DNA of 64,000 bases from Neptunicella sp048268085 (GCF_048268085.1 NZ_JBLWWF010000003.1:1-64000); one strand, 5' to 3'. Shown: positions 7,443 to 16,072, numbered from the stretch's first letter. A program made the numbers and translations. Notes: generated by a model from the letters alone, not told the origin.

Positions 7443-9758
7443 ATGAGTATGCCGCGTCCGGTGCTGGGTTTGCTATTGATGTTATCCATAGCAGGCTGCA
7501 GTTCTACAATAAATACCCAAACTAATTCAATGAATGACGAGATGTCCAAAACTCCCACTAAGCTTACCCTTGAAGACTTGTATAAAAACAAAACTTACGT
7601 GACTAAAAAGCTGGGTTCTGTGCGCTGGATGCAAGATGGTGTGTCTTATACCGCGGTAGAAAAGTCAGCAAATTATGATGAAGCACAAGACATCGTGCGC
7701 TATCAGGCCGGAAACGACGAACGTCAAATTCTGGTGAGTGCTGAATCATTGATCCCGCAAGGTCAGGACAAGCCTCTGGCAATTGATGACTATCAGTGGA
7801 ATAGCGATCAAAGCCAGTTAATGTTGTATACCAACAGTCAAAAAGTATGGCGTAGTAATAGTCGTGGTGATTACTGGTTGCTGGATATTGCCAGTGGCAA
7901 GTTAACCCAGTTGGGCGAAAGCCAAGGCATTGAAACTGAACCGGCTACCATGATGTTCGCCAAGTTTTCTCCGGATGATAAATCGGTCGCTTATGTGCGT
8001 GATAATAATATCTACGTGCAATCCCTGGCTGATTATTCTATTCAGCAACTGACCCAAGACGGTAAAGGCCACATTATTAATGGCATTTTTGACTGGGTGT
8101 ATGAAGAAGAATTCTCCATTGCCGATGGTTTCCGCTGGAGCCCGGATAGCAAGCGCATTGCCTATTGGCAGTTAGATACCAGCGCGGTAAAAGATTTTAC
8201 CATGATCAACAATACCGACTCCTTGTACCCTACATTAACGGTATTCCCTTACCCCAAAGCCGGAGAGAAAAATTCCACCGTGCGTATTGGCGTAGTTAAG
8301 CTGGATAACGGCAAAACTCAGTGGGCCAAGATCCCCGCTGATACTGACGACTTTTATATTCCACGGATGAATTGGTCAGGTAATAGCGACGAGATTCTGG
8401 TGCAAAAAGTCAATCGCTTACAAAACCATAATGATCACTATTTGGTGGATGTGAACACCGGTAAGGCGCGTAATATTTTTGTTGATGAAGACAAAGCCTT
8501 TATCGAGCGCTATTACGATGTGAAATGGCTGAATGACGGTAAACAATTCTTAAAAATCAGCGAGCGTGACGGTTGGCGCCATGTGTATCTGGTGAGCCGC
8601 GATGGCAAGCAAATCAAGGATATTACGCCGGGCGATTTCGACATTACCGAAATCGTGCATGTGGATGAAAAGCAGGGTGAGATTTATTTCACTTCTGGCA
8701 AGGATAATGTCATTGAGCAATATTTATATCGTGCCAAGTTAGACGGTAGTGGCGACATTGAGCGAGTCACGCCGGAAAAATGGAAAGGCAGTAATGGTTA
8801 CCAGATTTCTCCTGATGGCAAATTGGCCGTGCAGACTTATTCTGACTTCCGCACGCCGACTCAGTACCACATCATCAGCTTGCCCGATCATAAAAACATT
8901 CGCACTCTGATTGATAACCATGAAGTCACCGAAGCACTTTCTGGTATTGCCATGAGTGATATGGAATTTTTCCGGGTACCCAGTTATGACGGCACGCAAC
9001 TGGATGGCATGATTATGCGTCCGGCTGATTTTGACCCAACTAAAAAATACCCAATCTTGTTTTATGTCTACGGTGAACCCGCTGGACAAACAGTTAAAAA
9101 TAGCTGGGGTCGCAGCGGTCCATTATGGTTTGAATACCTGACCGAGCAGGGCTTTATCGTTGCCTCGATTGATAACCGTGGCACTCGTTCACCGCGCGGT
9201 AGTGAATGGCGCAAGCAGATTTATCGTCATATCGGTACCTTGGCGGCTAAAGATCAGGCAACAGCATTGGACGAAATGGCCAAGCGTTGGAGCTATATCG
9301 ATACCTCACGTGTCGGGATCTGGGGCCATTCTGGTGGTGGTTCCATGACGCTGAATATGTTGTTCCGCTATCCGGATAAATATCAGGTAGGTATTGCCGG
9401 TGCACCGGTACCCGATATTCGCCTGTACGATACCATTTATCAGGAACGCTACATGGGCTTACCTGATACGTTCACCACGGAAACGGGTCGTGAAGCCTAT
9501 GATCAGGCATCGCCCATTACCTTTGCTGAAAACCTCAAAGGTAAATTATTGCTGATCCACGGTACTGGCGATGACAACGTGCATTATCAGGGCTCTGAAC
9601 GGCTGATTAATAAACTGGTGGAATACAATAAGCAGTTCGAGTTTATGAGTTACCCGAACCGCTCACATTCCTTGCGTGAAGGTAAAGGCACCAGCTTGCA
9701 TCAAATGACCATGATGGCGAATTTCTTTAAAAAGAACTTGCTGGAAAACAGTCATTAA
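7443..9758 (+). CDS. Dipeptidyl-peptidase IV-like lipoprotein (S9 prolyl oligopeptidase family)
   Basis: A serine exopeptidase that removes X-Pro dipeptides from peptides. The 771-residue precursor has a lipoprotein signal ending in the lipobox IAGC (cysteine near residue 19), so it is probably envelope-anchored. A beta-propeller domain contains the DPP-IV double-glutamate motif DWVYEEEF that binds the substrate amino terminus. The C-terminal hydrolase carries Ser630 in GHSGGG, Asp710 in GTGDDN and His742 in NRSHS, nearly the numbering of mammalian DPP-IV. The ATG at 7443 follows AAGGAAGG. Peptide scavenging fits the nearby DUF885 and the M13 peptidase at the window end. Confidence 0.93.
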   Translation: MSMPRPVLGLLLMLSIAGCSSTINTQTNSMNDEMSKTPTKLTLEDLYKNKTYVTKKLGSVRWMQDGVSYTAVEKSANYDEAQDIVRYQAGNDERQILVSAESLIPQGQDKPLAIDDYQWNSDQSQLMLYTNSQKVWRSNSRGDYWLLDIASGKLTQLGESQGIETEPATMMFAKFSPDDKSVAYVRDNNIYVQSLADYSIQQLTQDGKGHIINGIFDWVYEEEFSIADGFRWSPDSKRIAYWQLDTSAVKDFTMINNTDSLYPTLTVFPYPKAGEKNSTVRIGVVKLDNGKTQWAKIPADTDDFYIPRMNWSGNSDEILVQKVNRLQNHNDHYLVDVNTGKARNIFVDEDKAFIERYYDVKWLNDGKQFLKISERDGWRHVYLVSRDGKQIKDITPGDFDITEIVHVDEKQGEIYFTSGKDNVIEQYLYRAKLDGSGDIERVTPEKWKGSNGYQISPDGKLAVQTYSDFRTPTQYHIISLPDHKNIRTLIDNHEVTEALSGIAMSDMEFFRVPSYDGTQLDGMIMRPADFDPTKKYPILFYVYGEPAGQTVKNSWGRSGPLWFEYLTEQGFIVASIDNRGTRSPRGSEWRKQIYRHIGTLAAKDQATALDEMAKRWSYIDTSRVGIWGHSGGGSMTLNMLFRYPDKYQVGIAGAPVPDIRLYDTIYQERYMGLPDTFTTETGREAYDQASPITFAENLKGKLLLIHGTGDDNVHYQGSERLINKLVEYNKQFEFMSYPNRSHSLREGKGTSLHQMTMMANFFKKNLLENSH

Positions 9759-9777
9759 TTAATCCGTTTTAGTTTGT

Positions 9778-9804
9778 GATCCCCGCATGTTGTTGGCGGG
9801 GATC
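9778..9804 (+). terminator. Intrinsic terminator-like hairpin after DPP-IV gene
   Basis: GATCCCCGC (9778-9786) and GCGGGGATC (9796-9804) form a perfect 9-bp GC-rich stem 20 bases after the stop codon. The downstream CAATCTCTTTT gives a modest T tract. Confidence 0.65.
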
Positions 9805-9954
9805 CAATCTCTTTTAGCTTGTAGCGCACTATTAGCAACAGTTTTGCTTTCCCTCCGATGACACCCCGTAAAAATATAATTTCTTTACAGATTATTAAAC
9901 GGATCAACCGTATCATTGTCTTATCTATTTTTAGACGATGGAGTCAGTTCTACC

Positions 9955-10311
9955 ATGCGTAAAGTCACCAAGGCGATGTTGTTTTCGGCACTGTTATGTC
10001 CGGGGGCAGGTCATTTTGTATTGAAGAGGCCCATGACGGCCAGTGCGTTGGTAATGATTACCTTGTTAGCCAGTTGGAGATTAGTGTCGACAACCTTTGA
10101 CCGTGCACAAGCCATCGCCGATCAAATTCTGGCCGGTGAAATTGCCCCGAATATCGATGCTATTACTACCGCACTTGCCCAACAAGCCGAAGATCCGATG
10201 ATGGGATACATGGGCATGGTGCTGTTAATATGCTGGTTCGTGGGTTTGATCGATGTTTATCGCATTGGACGCCAGCAACAACATAAGAGAGTGACTGAAT
10301 CCAAAGATTAA
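9955..10311 (+). CDS. Small inner-membrane protein of unknown function
   Basis: I do not recognise a named family with confidence. The 118 residues show two membrane segments: one near the N terminus, including LLCPGAGHFVLKRP followed by ALVMITLLASW, and one near the C terminus (GMVLLICWFVGLIDVYRI). Between them lies an amphipathic acidic stretch. The CPGAGHF motif recalls the conserved turn of TM2-type and related small membrane proteins, but the resemblance is short. The ATG at 9955 has GGAG 11 bases before it; a TTG start at 9916 is possible but less likely. Confidence 0.65.
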   Translation: MRKVTKAMLFSALLCPGAGHFVLKRPMTASALVMITLLASWRLVSTTFDRAQAIADQILAGEIAPNIDAITTALAQQAEDPMMGYMGMVLLICWFVGLIDVYRIGRQQQHKRVTESKD

Positions 10312-10341
10312 AAGGTGATTGACCCCTTGGCTAGGGATAAA

Positions 10342-10369
10342 ACAAAGCCCGGATTCGTCCGGGCTTTGT
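10342..10369. terminator. Strong UUCG-loop hairpin, likely bidirectional terminator
   Basis: A perfect 12-bp stem, ACAAAGCCCGGA (10342-10353) with TCCGGGCTTTGT (10358-10369), encloses a TTCG tetraloop. Read on the minus strand the stem runs into TTTGTTTTATC. It could therefore end leftward transcription from the sensor gene as well as rightward transcription from the small membrane protein gene. Confidence 0.8.
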
Positions 10370-10385
10370 CTAACGGTTGGTAATG

Positions 10386-10629
10386 TTATTGCCGGCTGCC
10401 CTGATATTGGCCGAGTACGGTTTCACCATCACTGGTGACAGGCGGAATGTAATAGCTGACACTGGATTCACTGATGGTTCCGGTCAATTGTCCGTTAAAT
10501 AAACTCAAGCTGTTACCGCTTATCGTCGTTGGCTGGATTACCCTGTATTGTCAGGCGCAACTGAGCGGCATCCAGGCTAAAGTCATTAAACTGATACAAC
10601 ATTACAGAGAGCGAAAAACCACTTAATTT
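10386..10629 (-). pseudogene. Decayed 3' fragment of an unidentified gene (frameshifted)
   Basis: Read leftward, one frame gives a protein-like run from about 10629 (SGFSLSVMLYQFNDFSLDAA continuing to LTIQGNP), then fails. One base over, the next frame continues smoothly with TTISGNSLSLFNGQLTGT and ends YQGSRQ-stop at 10386. Joined, this is about 80 residues of beta-rich, Ser/Thr/Gly-rich sequence typical of a secreted or surface protein C terminus. No N-terminal portion is present, since a stop precedes it at 10630-10632. I cannot name the family. It directly follows the output-less sensor gene. Confidence 0.6.
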
Positions 10630-10692
10630 TCAATGGTCTGAATATAATCTGCATTCAAAAACAGTGCAATAATTTAGTCTATTATTGATGGA

Positions 10693-11781
10693 TTACTGGT
10701 TATTGTGAGCCTTAATTTTTTCCAATTTCTGATTAGCTTGTTGCAGTCTTGTTTCCATTTCCCGGCGTGCCTCGACCATTTCGTTGGCCACCGCGGCTAA
10801 AGATTGAAATTCTGCAAAGCCCAGCTTTTTCTCATCCAGCCGCTGATATTCGCGCTTGCAGCGATAAAAGAACATCACAAAATTGGAGAAGGCTTTTTGA
10901 AAGGTGATAAAACTGCGGATCAGTAAAACTATCAGTATCAGTGAGGTTAACCCGACAATTAACAGGCCATTACGTTTAACCTGTTGTTCCCTTACCTCAA
11001 CCATGGGAGTCAGTGTTTGTTCAATAAGTGTGAGCTGTTTTTCCACCAAGTGCGCCTGTTGGCGAAAATCCCCTTGCATCCCTTCATTTTGGGTTAGCCC
11101 TACCTGCTGGTATGCATTAACCAATGCAATAAAACTGCTTTGATAATTATTTAGCAAGGACTGCAAGTGCGCTTGGTTGGCACCTTTATACTGCGAGATT
11201 GCTTGGGTGAGCTGATTGTACATCGTCTGTTCGCGGTTTACGTATTCCATTCGTCTACGCAGCATAAAGTCTTTTTCATGGCGGCGAATTTGCAGCAACA
11301 TCACTTGATATTGACTCAAATTTTTAGCGTTAAAAGACGCTTCCAGTTCATGAATGGCATTACGGAAATGCTTCTGAAAGCCGCTATTCTCATCTAAACC
11401 AATTTGCAGATGCACCCCAACGAGTTTTAGAAACTGATCGCGATAGAGCGGAAATCCGCGCTGTATATCGGTAAAAATATCCTGCTCGGGAAAAAACGTA
11501 CTCGAAGCATTGTTTAAACTGGCGAGATTAGCTTCAAACTGTTCAGCACGTTGCTGAAATTGCTCAACATAGCGTTTGTCGTGTCGCAGCAAAAAGTCTT
11601 TCTCATGGCGGCGTAGCTGCAATAAGTCGTTGGCTAATCCGAGTAGTAATTTATTTTGTTGATTGAGACTAATGAGTTGATTGGTATAGTGAATTTGACT
11701 GATTACCAGCACCAGCATTCCCACGACACAAACAAAAATGATCAACACCAGCCGATATTTTATCGAGTTAAACTGCTGCAT
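10693..11781 (-). CDS. HBM-type helical sensor membrane protein lacking an output domain
   Basis: The 362-residue protein has one membrane span near residues 11-30 and a long all-helical periplasmic part. Two copies of the LRRHEKDFLLR / IRRHEKDFMLR signature mark the helical bimodular (HBM) sensor fold. A second span lies near residues 270-290 (GLLIVGLTSLILIVLLI). A cytoplasmic coiled coil of roughly 60 residues (EFQSLAAVANEMVEARREM) ends it. Proteins with this N-terminal half normally continue into a methyl-accepting, kinase or GGDEF/EAL module. Here the frame stops, so signalling would need a partner, or the gene is a truncated relic. Confidence 0.75.
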   Translation of the reverse strand: MQQFNSIKYRLVLIIFVCVVGMLVLVISQIHYTNQLISLNQQNKLLLGLANDLLQLRRHEKDFLLRHDKRYVEQFQQRAEQFEANLASLNNASSTFFPEQDIFTDIQRGFPLYRDQFLKLVGVHLQIGLDENSGFQKHFRNAIHELEASFNAKNLSQYQVMLLQIRRHEKDFMLRRRMEYVNREQTMYNQLTQAISQYKGANQAHLQSLLNNYQSSFIALVNAYQQVGLTQNEGMQGDFRQQAHLVEKQLTLIEQTLTPMVEVREQQVKRNGLLIVGLTSLILIVLLIRSFITFQKAFSNFVMFFYRCKREYQRLDEKKLGFAEFQSLAAVANEMVEARREMETRLQQANQKLEKIKAHNNQ

Positions 11782-11879
11782 TGCCTACCTCTCGGATTGG
11801 ATCGGAATAGCCGATCAATAAGCATTGCAATCAATTGTGACAGAATGATGTCAGTGACGGCTGCGTAAAAAATGCAGGT

Positions 11880-12830
11880 TTAGTTATTTTCCTTCCATAA
11901 CCAGCGTAATCCTTCCGGTAGCAGTGCACCACCATGCTGGTCGTTATGTTCGCCGTCTGTCCAGACGTTGTGCAGTTGATAACGTGCCTCTTCAAGCGCC
12001 TGTTGGTCGGCAATGCGGTTGGCGTACTCCAGCGCCTTAACCATTTGTTGGTTGGCTAAAAACCAGTTGCCCCATTCATTATCCAGATCGTTGATGCCGT
12101 CCTGAATAAAGATCCGCAACGGGCGAATGGTTTCACGGCGGATCAGCGCCGGATAATCCTGCCCGCCCAGTTTAATCGGCTGGCTGTCGGCATCAAAACC
12201 TATTGATACATAACTACCAATAGAGCTATACACTTTGCGAAATACATCGGGCCGATGCCAGGCCACCGTAAACGCAGCAATGGCACCACTGCTGGTGCCG
12301 CCAATCGCCCGCTGTTCCGGATCCTGAGTTAGATTGTAATCCTTGCTAACGGTGGGCAGCATTTCTTCCACAATAAAGCGCGCATAGCGATCATCCATGG
12401 CATCGTATTCGGGGGCGCGATGATCCGGGTTACTCATGCCCAGATTCTGCGGATAATGTTCGGACAGGTTACCCGGCGTAATAAAAATCCCGATAGTGAC
12501 TGGCATGTCGCCTTTGGCGATCAAGTTTTCCATCACTTGGGGTACCCGCAATGAACCTTGTGGATTGGTGGCTCGTTGTCCATCCTGAAACACCAAGACA
12601 CTGGCAGGCTTTGAGGACTGATATTGGGCCGGAATAAACAACCAGTAGCGGCGCACCGTATTGGCAATAATCTGGCTATGGAATTCAAATGGTCCTTTTA
12701 ATTCCCCCTTGGGCACACCTTGTTGCGGGAAATGATCGGCGGTGAGTGTTAGTCCGGTTCTAATCGGTAATTCGGCAGCATTGGCGCTGAATAACGTTAG
12801 TAAGGCAAGTATCAACAGTATATGTTTCAT
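11880..12830 (-). CDS. Secreted alpha/beta-hydrolase esterase (enterochelin esterase/Fes-like)
   Basis: The 316-residue precursor begins with a clear signal peptide (MKHILLILALLTLFSANA, cleavage before AELPI). The body resembles the putative esterase/IroE-Fes family: VLVFQDGQRATNP early, nucleophile elbow IGGTSSGAIAAF, a late acidic region IFIQDGINDLDNEWGN, and the likely catalytic His in GEHNDQHGG. Relatives cleave siderophore or carbohydrate esters in the periplasm. No siderophore genes are adjacent, so substrate is left open. The gene is divergent from creA, and AAGGAT precedes the ATG. Confidence 0.85.
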   Translation of the reverse strand: MKHILLILALLTLFSANAAELPIRTGLTLTADHFPQQGVPKGELKGPFEFHSQIIANTVRRYWLFIPAQYQSSKPASVLVFQDGQRATNPQGSLRVPQVMENLIAKGDMPVTIGIFITPGNLSEHYPQNLGMSNPDHRAPEYDAMDDRYARFIVEEMLPTVSKDYNLTQDPEQRAIGGTSSGAIAAFTVAWHRPDVFRKVYSSIGSYVSIGFDADSQPIKLGGQDYPALIRRETIRPLRIFIQDGINDLDNEWGNWFLANQQMVKALEYANRIADQQALEEARYQLHNVWTDGEHNDQHGGALLPEGLRWLWKENN

Positions 12831-12972
12831 GGTGAGCCATCCTTTTGAGTCGCTACTGGCTTAGTTAATCGGGTTTAATCGTCTTTATCTATAACAATTT
12901 TGCCAAATTCAGTCGTACAGAGCGTTGTATCTTGTTTTAGAATAGGCAACGAACTTAAAAAGGAAACGGCAG

Positions 12973-13443
12973 ATGAAAAAGTTATTGGGATTAGTTTGTT
13001 TGACACTATTACTGACCGGCTGCGATAAAAATGAGGTGGGGGATATTTCGTTAGGCTTGTTTACCACCAAAGATATTAAGCTCAATACTCTGATTGATCC
13101 GGTAGTCAGCGGAGTCACCTGCCATGTCGCCAGCATTGAGGCCAATTTGAGTTTGGCCGATCCGTCGGATAGCTCCATTGCCTGCCGCCAGACTGGCGAG
13201 ATCACCGCCCAGATGATCGCTAAAATCGATAAGTCCAAATCCGGTGAAGTGGTGTTTACCAAATCCAAAAGCGTATTGTTTAAAAACATGAAGGTACGGC
13301 GAATCTTTGATCCCGAAACCCAAACCTTGATGTATGTGTCCTATTCCACCAAAGAAACCTCCGGCAGTTTTAAACATAGCTTGTCCACCGTGCCGTTGTG
13401 GGGAACACAGGCCTACCAACAACAGGCACCTAAAGGCGAATAA
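12973..13443 (+). CDS. creA: CreA family lipoprotein
   Basis: The 156-residue protein aligns by eye with E. coli CreA along its length: SGVTCHVASIE, a DxSDSSIACRQTGEI region, GEVVFTKSKSVLFKNMKVRRIFD, then YVSYSTK and AVP-like STVPLWG. Unlike many CreA proteins, which carry an ordinary signal peptide, it starts MKKLLGLVCLTLLLTGC, a lipoprotein signal with lipobox LTGC. The two internal cysteines (CHV and CRQ) are conserved. CreA function is unknown. It is followed after 3 bases by the EamA transporter gene, suggesting co-transcription. Confidence 0.9.
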   Translation: MKKLLGLVCLTLLLTGCDKNEVGDISLGLFTTKDIKLNTLIDPVVSGVTCHVASIEANLSLADPSDSSIACRQTGEITAQMIAKIDKSKSGEVVFTKSKSVLFKNMKVRRIFDPETQTLMYVSYSTKETSGSFKHSLSTVPLWGTQAYQQQAPKGE

Positions 13444-13446
13444 ATT

Positions 13447-14295
13447 TTGGCGTATCTGATTGCGGTTACCCTGCTGTGGGCATTTTCATTTAGCTTAATT
13501 GGTGAATATCTGGCCGGACAGGTGGGTCCCTGGTTTGCAGTACTGATGCGCATTGCCCTCGCAACAATCGTGTTTTTACCCTTTTTGCGCGTACGTCAGG
13601 TGAATCGTAAAACCGCGGTTAAATTGATGCTGATTGGTGCGATACAACTGGGCCTAATGTACGGCTTTTATTATCAGTCTTTTCTGTTTTTATCGGTGCC
13701 GGAAGTGCTGTTATTTACGGTGATGACACCTATTTATATCACCTTGATCAATGATTTTGCTGAACGCCGTTTTCATGCCAATTTTTTACTGGTTGCTGCC
13801 ATCGCCACCGCTGGTGCCGTGGCTATCCGTTATAACGGTATCGACAGTAATTTTGTACTGGGTTTTGCCATGGTGCAGTGCGCCAACCTGTGTTTTGCTG
13901 CCGGGCAGGTAGGCTATAAGCGCTTAATGCAGGATGCCAGTCTCGATCAAAAAACCGTATTCGGCTGGTTTTTTATTGGTGCCTTGATCGTGGCAATTGT
14001 TTGTTATGTCATTTTCGGTAATCCGGCCAAGTTACCTACAACCCATCTGCAATGGGGGATCCTGATTTATCTGGGCACTATCGCCTCTGGCCTTGGCTTT
14101 TTTGGTTGGAATAAAGGCGCAACGCTGGTTAACGTCGGCGCACTGGCGGTAATGAATAATCTGCTGATCCCGGCAGGGATTTTGGTGAATTTACTTATCT
14201 GGAACCACAACGCTGATATTCTGCGTTTATCTTTAGGTGGTGGGATTATTTTAGTCGCACTGTGGCTAAATAAGCAGTGGCAAATTAGGGGTTAA
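13447..14295 (+). CDS. EamA/DMT superfamily transporter
   Basis: A 282-residue inner-membrane protein with about ten hydrophobic segments arranged as two EamA repeats. It opens with AYLIAVTLLWAFSFSLIGEY, and the second repeat carries GFFGWNKGATLVNVGALAVM, typical of drug/metabolite or amino-acid exporters. The substrate cannot be inferred. The start is a TTG at 13447, just after the CreA stop; AAGGCG about 8-11 bases upstream, inside the creA 3' end, would serve as ribosome site. No in-frame ATG nearby keeps the first helix intact. It probably forms an operon with creA. Confidence 0.85.
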   Translation: MAYLIAVTLLWAFSFSLIGEYLAGQVGPWFAVLMRIALATIVFLPFLRVRQVNRKTAVKLMLIGAIQLGLMYGFYYQSFLFLSVPEVLLFTVMTPIYITLINDFAERRFHANFLLVAAIATAGAVAIRYNGIDSNFVLGFAMVQCANLCFAAGQVGYKRLMQDASLDQKTVFGWFFIGALIVAIVCYVIFGNPAKLPTTHLQWGILIYLGTIASGLGFFGWNKGATLVNVGALAVMNNLLIPAGILVNLLIWNHNADILRLSLGGGIILVALWLNKQWQIRG

Positions 14296-14331
14296 GAGTA
14301 TAGATGCTGACACTTAACTTGATTTTGTTCC

Positions 14332-14355
14332 AGCGTGGGAATTAACGCTTTTCTA
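14332..14355 (+). terminator. Weak terminator after EamA gene
   Basis: AGCGT (14332-14336) pairs with ACGCT (14345-14349) around an 8-base loop, followed by TTTTCT. The stem is short, but the T run is correctly placed 37 bases after the stop. Confidence 0.4.
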
Positions 14356-14356
14356 A

Positions 14357-14404
14357 TGGGAAAATACTGCGCTTTGGCCGGAACGGCCAGCAGTAATTTT
14401 CCCA
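14357..14404. repeat. Long imperfect inverted repeat (48-bp hairpin)
   Basis: The outer arms TGGGAAAATACTGC (14357-14370) and GCAGTAATTTTCCCA (14390-14404) pair with one bulged base. An inner perfect 5-bp stem, TGGCC (14375-14379) with GGCCA (14385-14389), has loop GGAAC. It sits between the convergent EamA gene and a small minus-strand gene. It could be a terminator for leftward transcription, a processed RNA hairpin or a REP/MITE-like unit. Confidence 0.65.
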
Positions 14405-14434
14405 GTGAGTTTACGAACGATATTAAGCAACTTG

Positions 14435-14755
14435 TTATGAGTACTGTTCGACAGGCAGAGAGCAACTATCACAGTAGACCCAAATTATTCCAAAATCACC
14501 AAACACTTCAAATCCATCTTCAAATGGTTTTACGTACTCAAATTCACCAAAAGTATAACTACGATCATCTGGATCGTGAATAACACCGATATCAAGATAA
14601 CTGAAGTCAATATTTACAGCAGTGTTATCACTATTTGAGAAAATTACATCGTGTATTTTGGCTGTGTCTTCGAACTCTGTAACTCGAAATTTTAGGAATT
14701 TTTTATCTTGATGTGTCTCAATCCCAACTAAATTACCACCGATGACTCTATTCAT
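14435..14755 (-). CDS. Hypothetical protein, unrecognised
   Basis: A 106-residue reading frame (MNRVIGGNLVGIETHQDKKF) with soluble, acidic, Phe-rich, beta-like composition (DVIFSNSDNT, FEYVKPFEDGFEVFGDFG) ending in a Cys-containing tail. I recognise no family. An overlapping plus-strand frame at 14335-14583 looks less protein-like, with many Gln, His and Asn. The ATG at 14755 is the only in-frame start after an upstream stop, and AGGGA abuts it directly, too close for a normal ribosome site. Initiation is therefore doubtful. Local AT content is higher than its neighbours. Confidence 0.45.
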   Translation of the reverse strand: MNRVIGGNLVGIETHQDKKFLKFRVTEFEDTAKIHDVIFSNSDNTAVNIDFSYLDIGVIHDPDDRSYTFGEFEYVKPFEDGFEVFGDFGIIWVYCDSCSLPVEQYS

Positions 14756-14887
14756 TCCCTGTACTCATAACGTTTAATATATCGACCTTGTAAGGTTGAT
14801 ATATTAATTCTCTGTAATCATTAAAACCTGCATTAAATCATAGACTAATCGAACTAAAGCAAAATAAAAAACGGTTATTTTAAAACC

Positions 14888-15637
14888 TTATAAACCACCG
14901 GTGGTATCAATAAAACTGCCGGTGACAAAGGATGATTTATCTGTTGCTAACCACAGGACGGCTTCGGCGACTTCTTGTGCGGTACCGCCTCGTTTAAGCG
15001 GTATTTTTTCTTTTAAACGATCAACCCGATTCGGCTCTCCGCCAGAGGCATGCATGTCGGTATAAATCAGCCCCGGTCTGACTGAATTGACTCTGATTCC
15101 CTCGCTGGCAAGTTCCATTGCCGCGCCGCGCGTTAAGGTGTCCATCGCGCCCTTCGATGCGGCGTAGTCCACATACTCGTTAGGGGAGCCGGTTTTAGCC
15201 GCGCCAGAAGAAACATTGACAATGGTTCCCCCCACTCCACCATGATTGGTGGACATGCGTTTAATCGCTTCTTTGGTACATAAAAAACAAGACAGTACGT
15301 TAACTTCCAATATGTTTTTAAACCGTTCTGCACTGATGTCTTCCAGCCTTGCCTGGGTATCCAGAATTCCGGCATTGTTAACCAATACCGACAGTTCCCC
15401 TAGTTGATCTGCGGCAAGGAACAGCTTGGTGACTTCGGATTCATTCGACACGTCTGCCTGAACAGCAATACACGCCGCACCCATATCGGTAATTTCCTGT
15501 TTGAGTTGTTCGGCGTCATTTCGAGAGTGCTGGTAATTGATCACAACCGCGTAGCCGCTTTCGGCAAAGAGCTTGGCGGTGGTGGCACCAATACCTCTGC
15601 TGCTACCCGTGATCAGTGCGACTTTAGCGTTGCTCAT
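14888..15637 (-). CDS. SDR family oxidoreductase
   Basis: A classical short-chain dehydrogenase of 249 residues. The NAD(P)-binding motif TGSSRGIG lies at residues 10-17, the NAG motif is in VLVNNAGI, the active-site Ser is in VNVSSGAA, and the YxxxK pair is in DYAASKGA. The C terminus FVTGSFIDTTGGL matches the glucose-1-dehydrogenase/3-oxoacyl reductase type. The Arg in INYQHSRNDAEQ after the second strand suggests NADPH preference. The substrate is unknown, and the gene stands alone. Confidence 0.92.
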   Translation of the reverse strand: MSNAKVALITGSSRGIGATTAKLFAESGYAVVINYQHSRNDAEQLKQEITDMGAACIAVQADVSNESEVTKLFLAADQLGELSVLVNNAGILDTQARLEDISAERFKNILEVNVLSCFLCTKEAIKRMSTNHGGVGGTIVNVSSGAAKTGSPNEYVDYAASKGAMDTLTRGAAMELASEGIRVNSVRPGLIYTDMHASGGEPNRVDRLKEKIPLKRGGTAQEVAEAVLWLATDKSSFVTGSFIDTTGGL

Positions 15638-15715
15638 AATTTTCCTCGATGATTAACCGTTTATATCGGTTGGCTAAAATGGTTTGCCTTATCCACTTTA
15701 TGGGGCGTAACGGCA

Positions 15716-16072
15716 TTAGTGCAGCGTTTTATTATTGATACGGGTATGCCAGTCACCATTGTGCTGTAACTCGCATTGTTGCTCGGTATCAAAAAATACA
15801 TGCTGGCGAATATCTTTGACCACAATGCCAACTTTGAGCAAGTGGCCCTGAATCAACTTGCGCATATAGCGATCCTGCTCCTGTTCACAAGCCTGTTGTA
15901 ACTGTTCATCGGTATCAAAAATGCAGGTAATCATTAAACTGCCGGGAAAACGGTCATAACTGGCAGTGTGGGTTAACCAGCTAAAGCCCTGCACCTTGTC
16001 TTTGGCCGTTTCACAGGCCAAGGTCAGCGCCTTAACCACATTGTTATCCAGTTTTTTAACGGTTTTTTTCAT
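15716..16072 (-). CDS. Conserved gammaproteobacterial protein of unknown function
   Basis: The 118 residues resemble a short conserved family seen in Shewanella and Alteromonas genomes, where it is often mislabelled a Fis-family regulator. Landmarks are QGFSWLTHTASYDRFPGSLM, an FDTDEQL segment and the late HVFFDTEQQCELQHNGDW. No helix-turn-helix of Fis is present, so I do not accept that label. No signal peptide or membrane span is seen. It precedes the PDZ protein gene in a different transcription unit (34 bp from its start to that stop, same strand). Confidence 0.7.
   Translation of the reverse strand: MKKTVKKLDNNVVKALTLACETAKDKVQGFSWLTHTASYDRFPGSLMITCIFDTDEQLQQACEQEQDRYMRKLIQGHLLKVGIVVKDIRQHVFFDTEQQCELQHNGDWHTRINNKTLH

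Noticed and set aside
14335..14583. 82-codon plus-strand frame
   Set aside because: It crosses the compound hairpin, is Gln/His/Asn-rich, and overlaps a more protein-like minus-strand frame.
15716..16072. Fis-family regulator label for the 118-residue protein
   Set aside because: No Fis helix-turn-helix is visible; the label looks like propagated misannotation.
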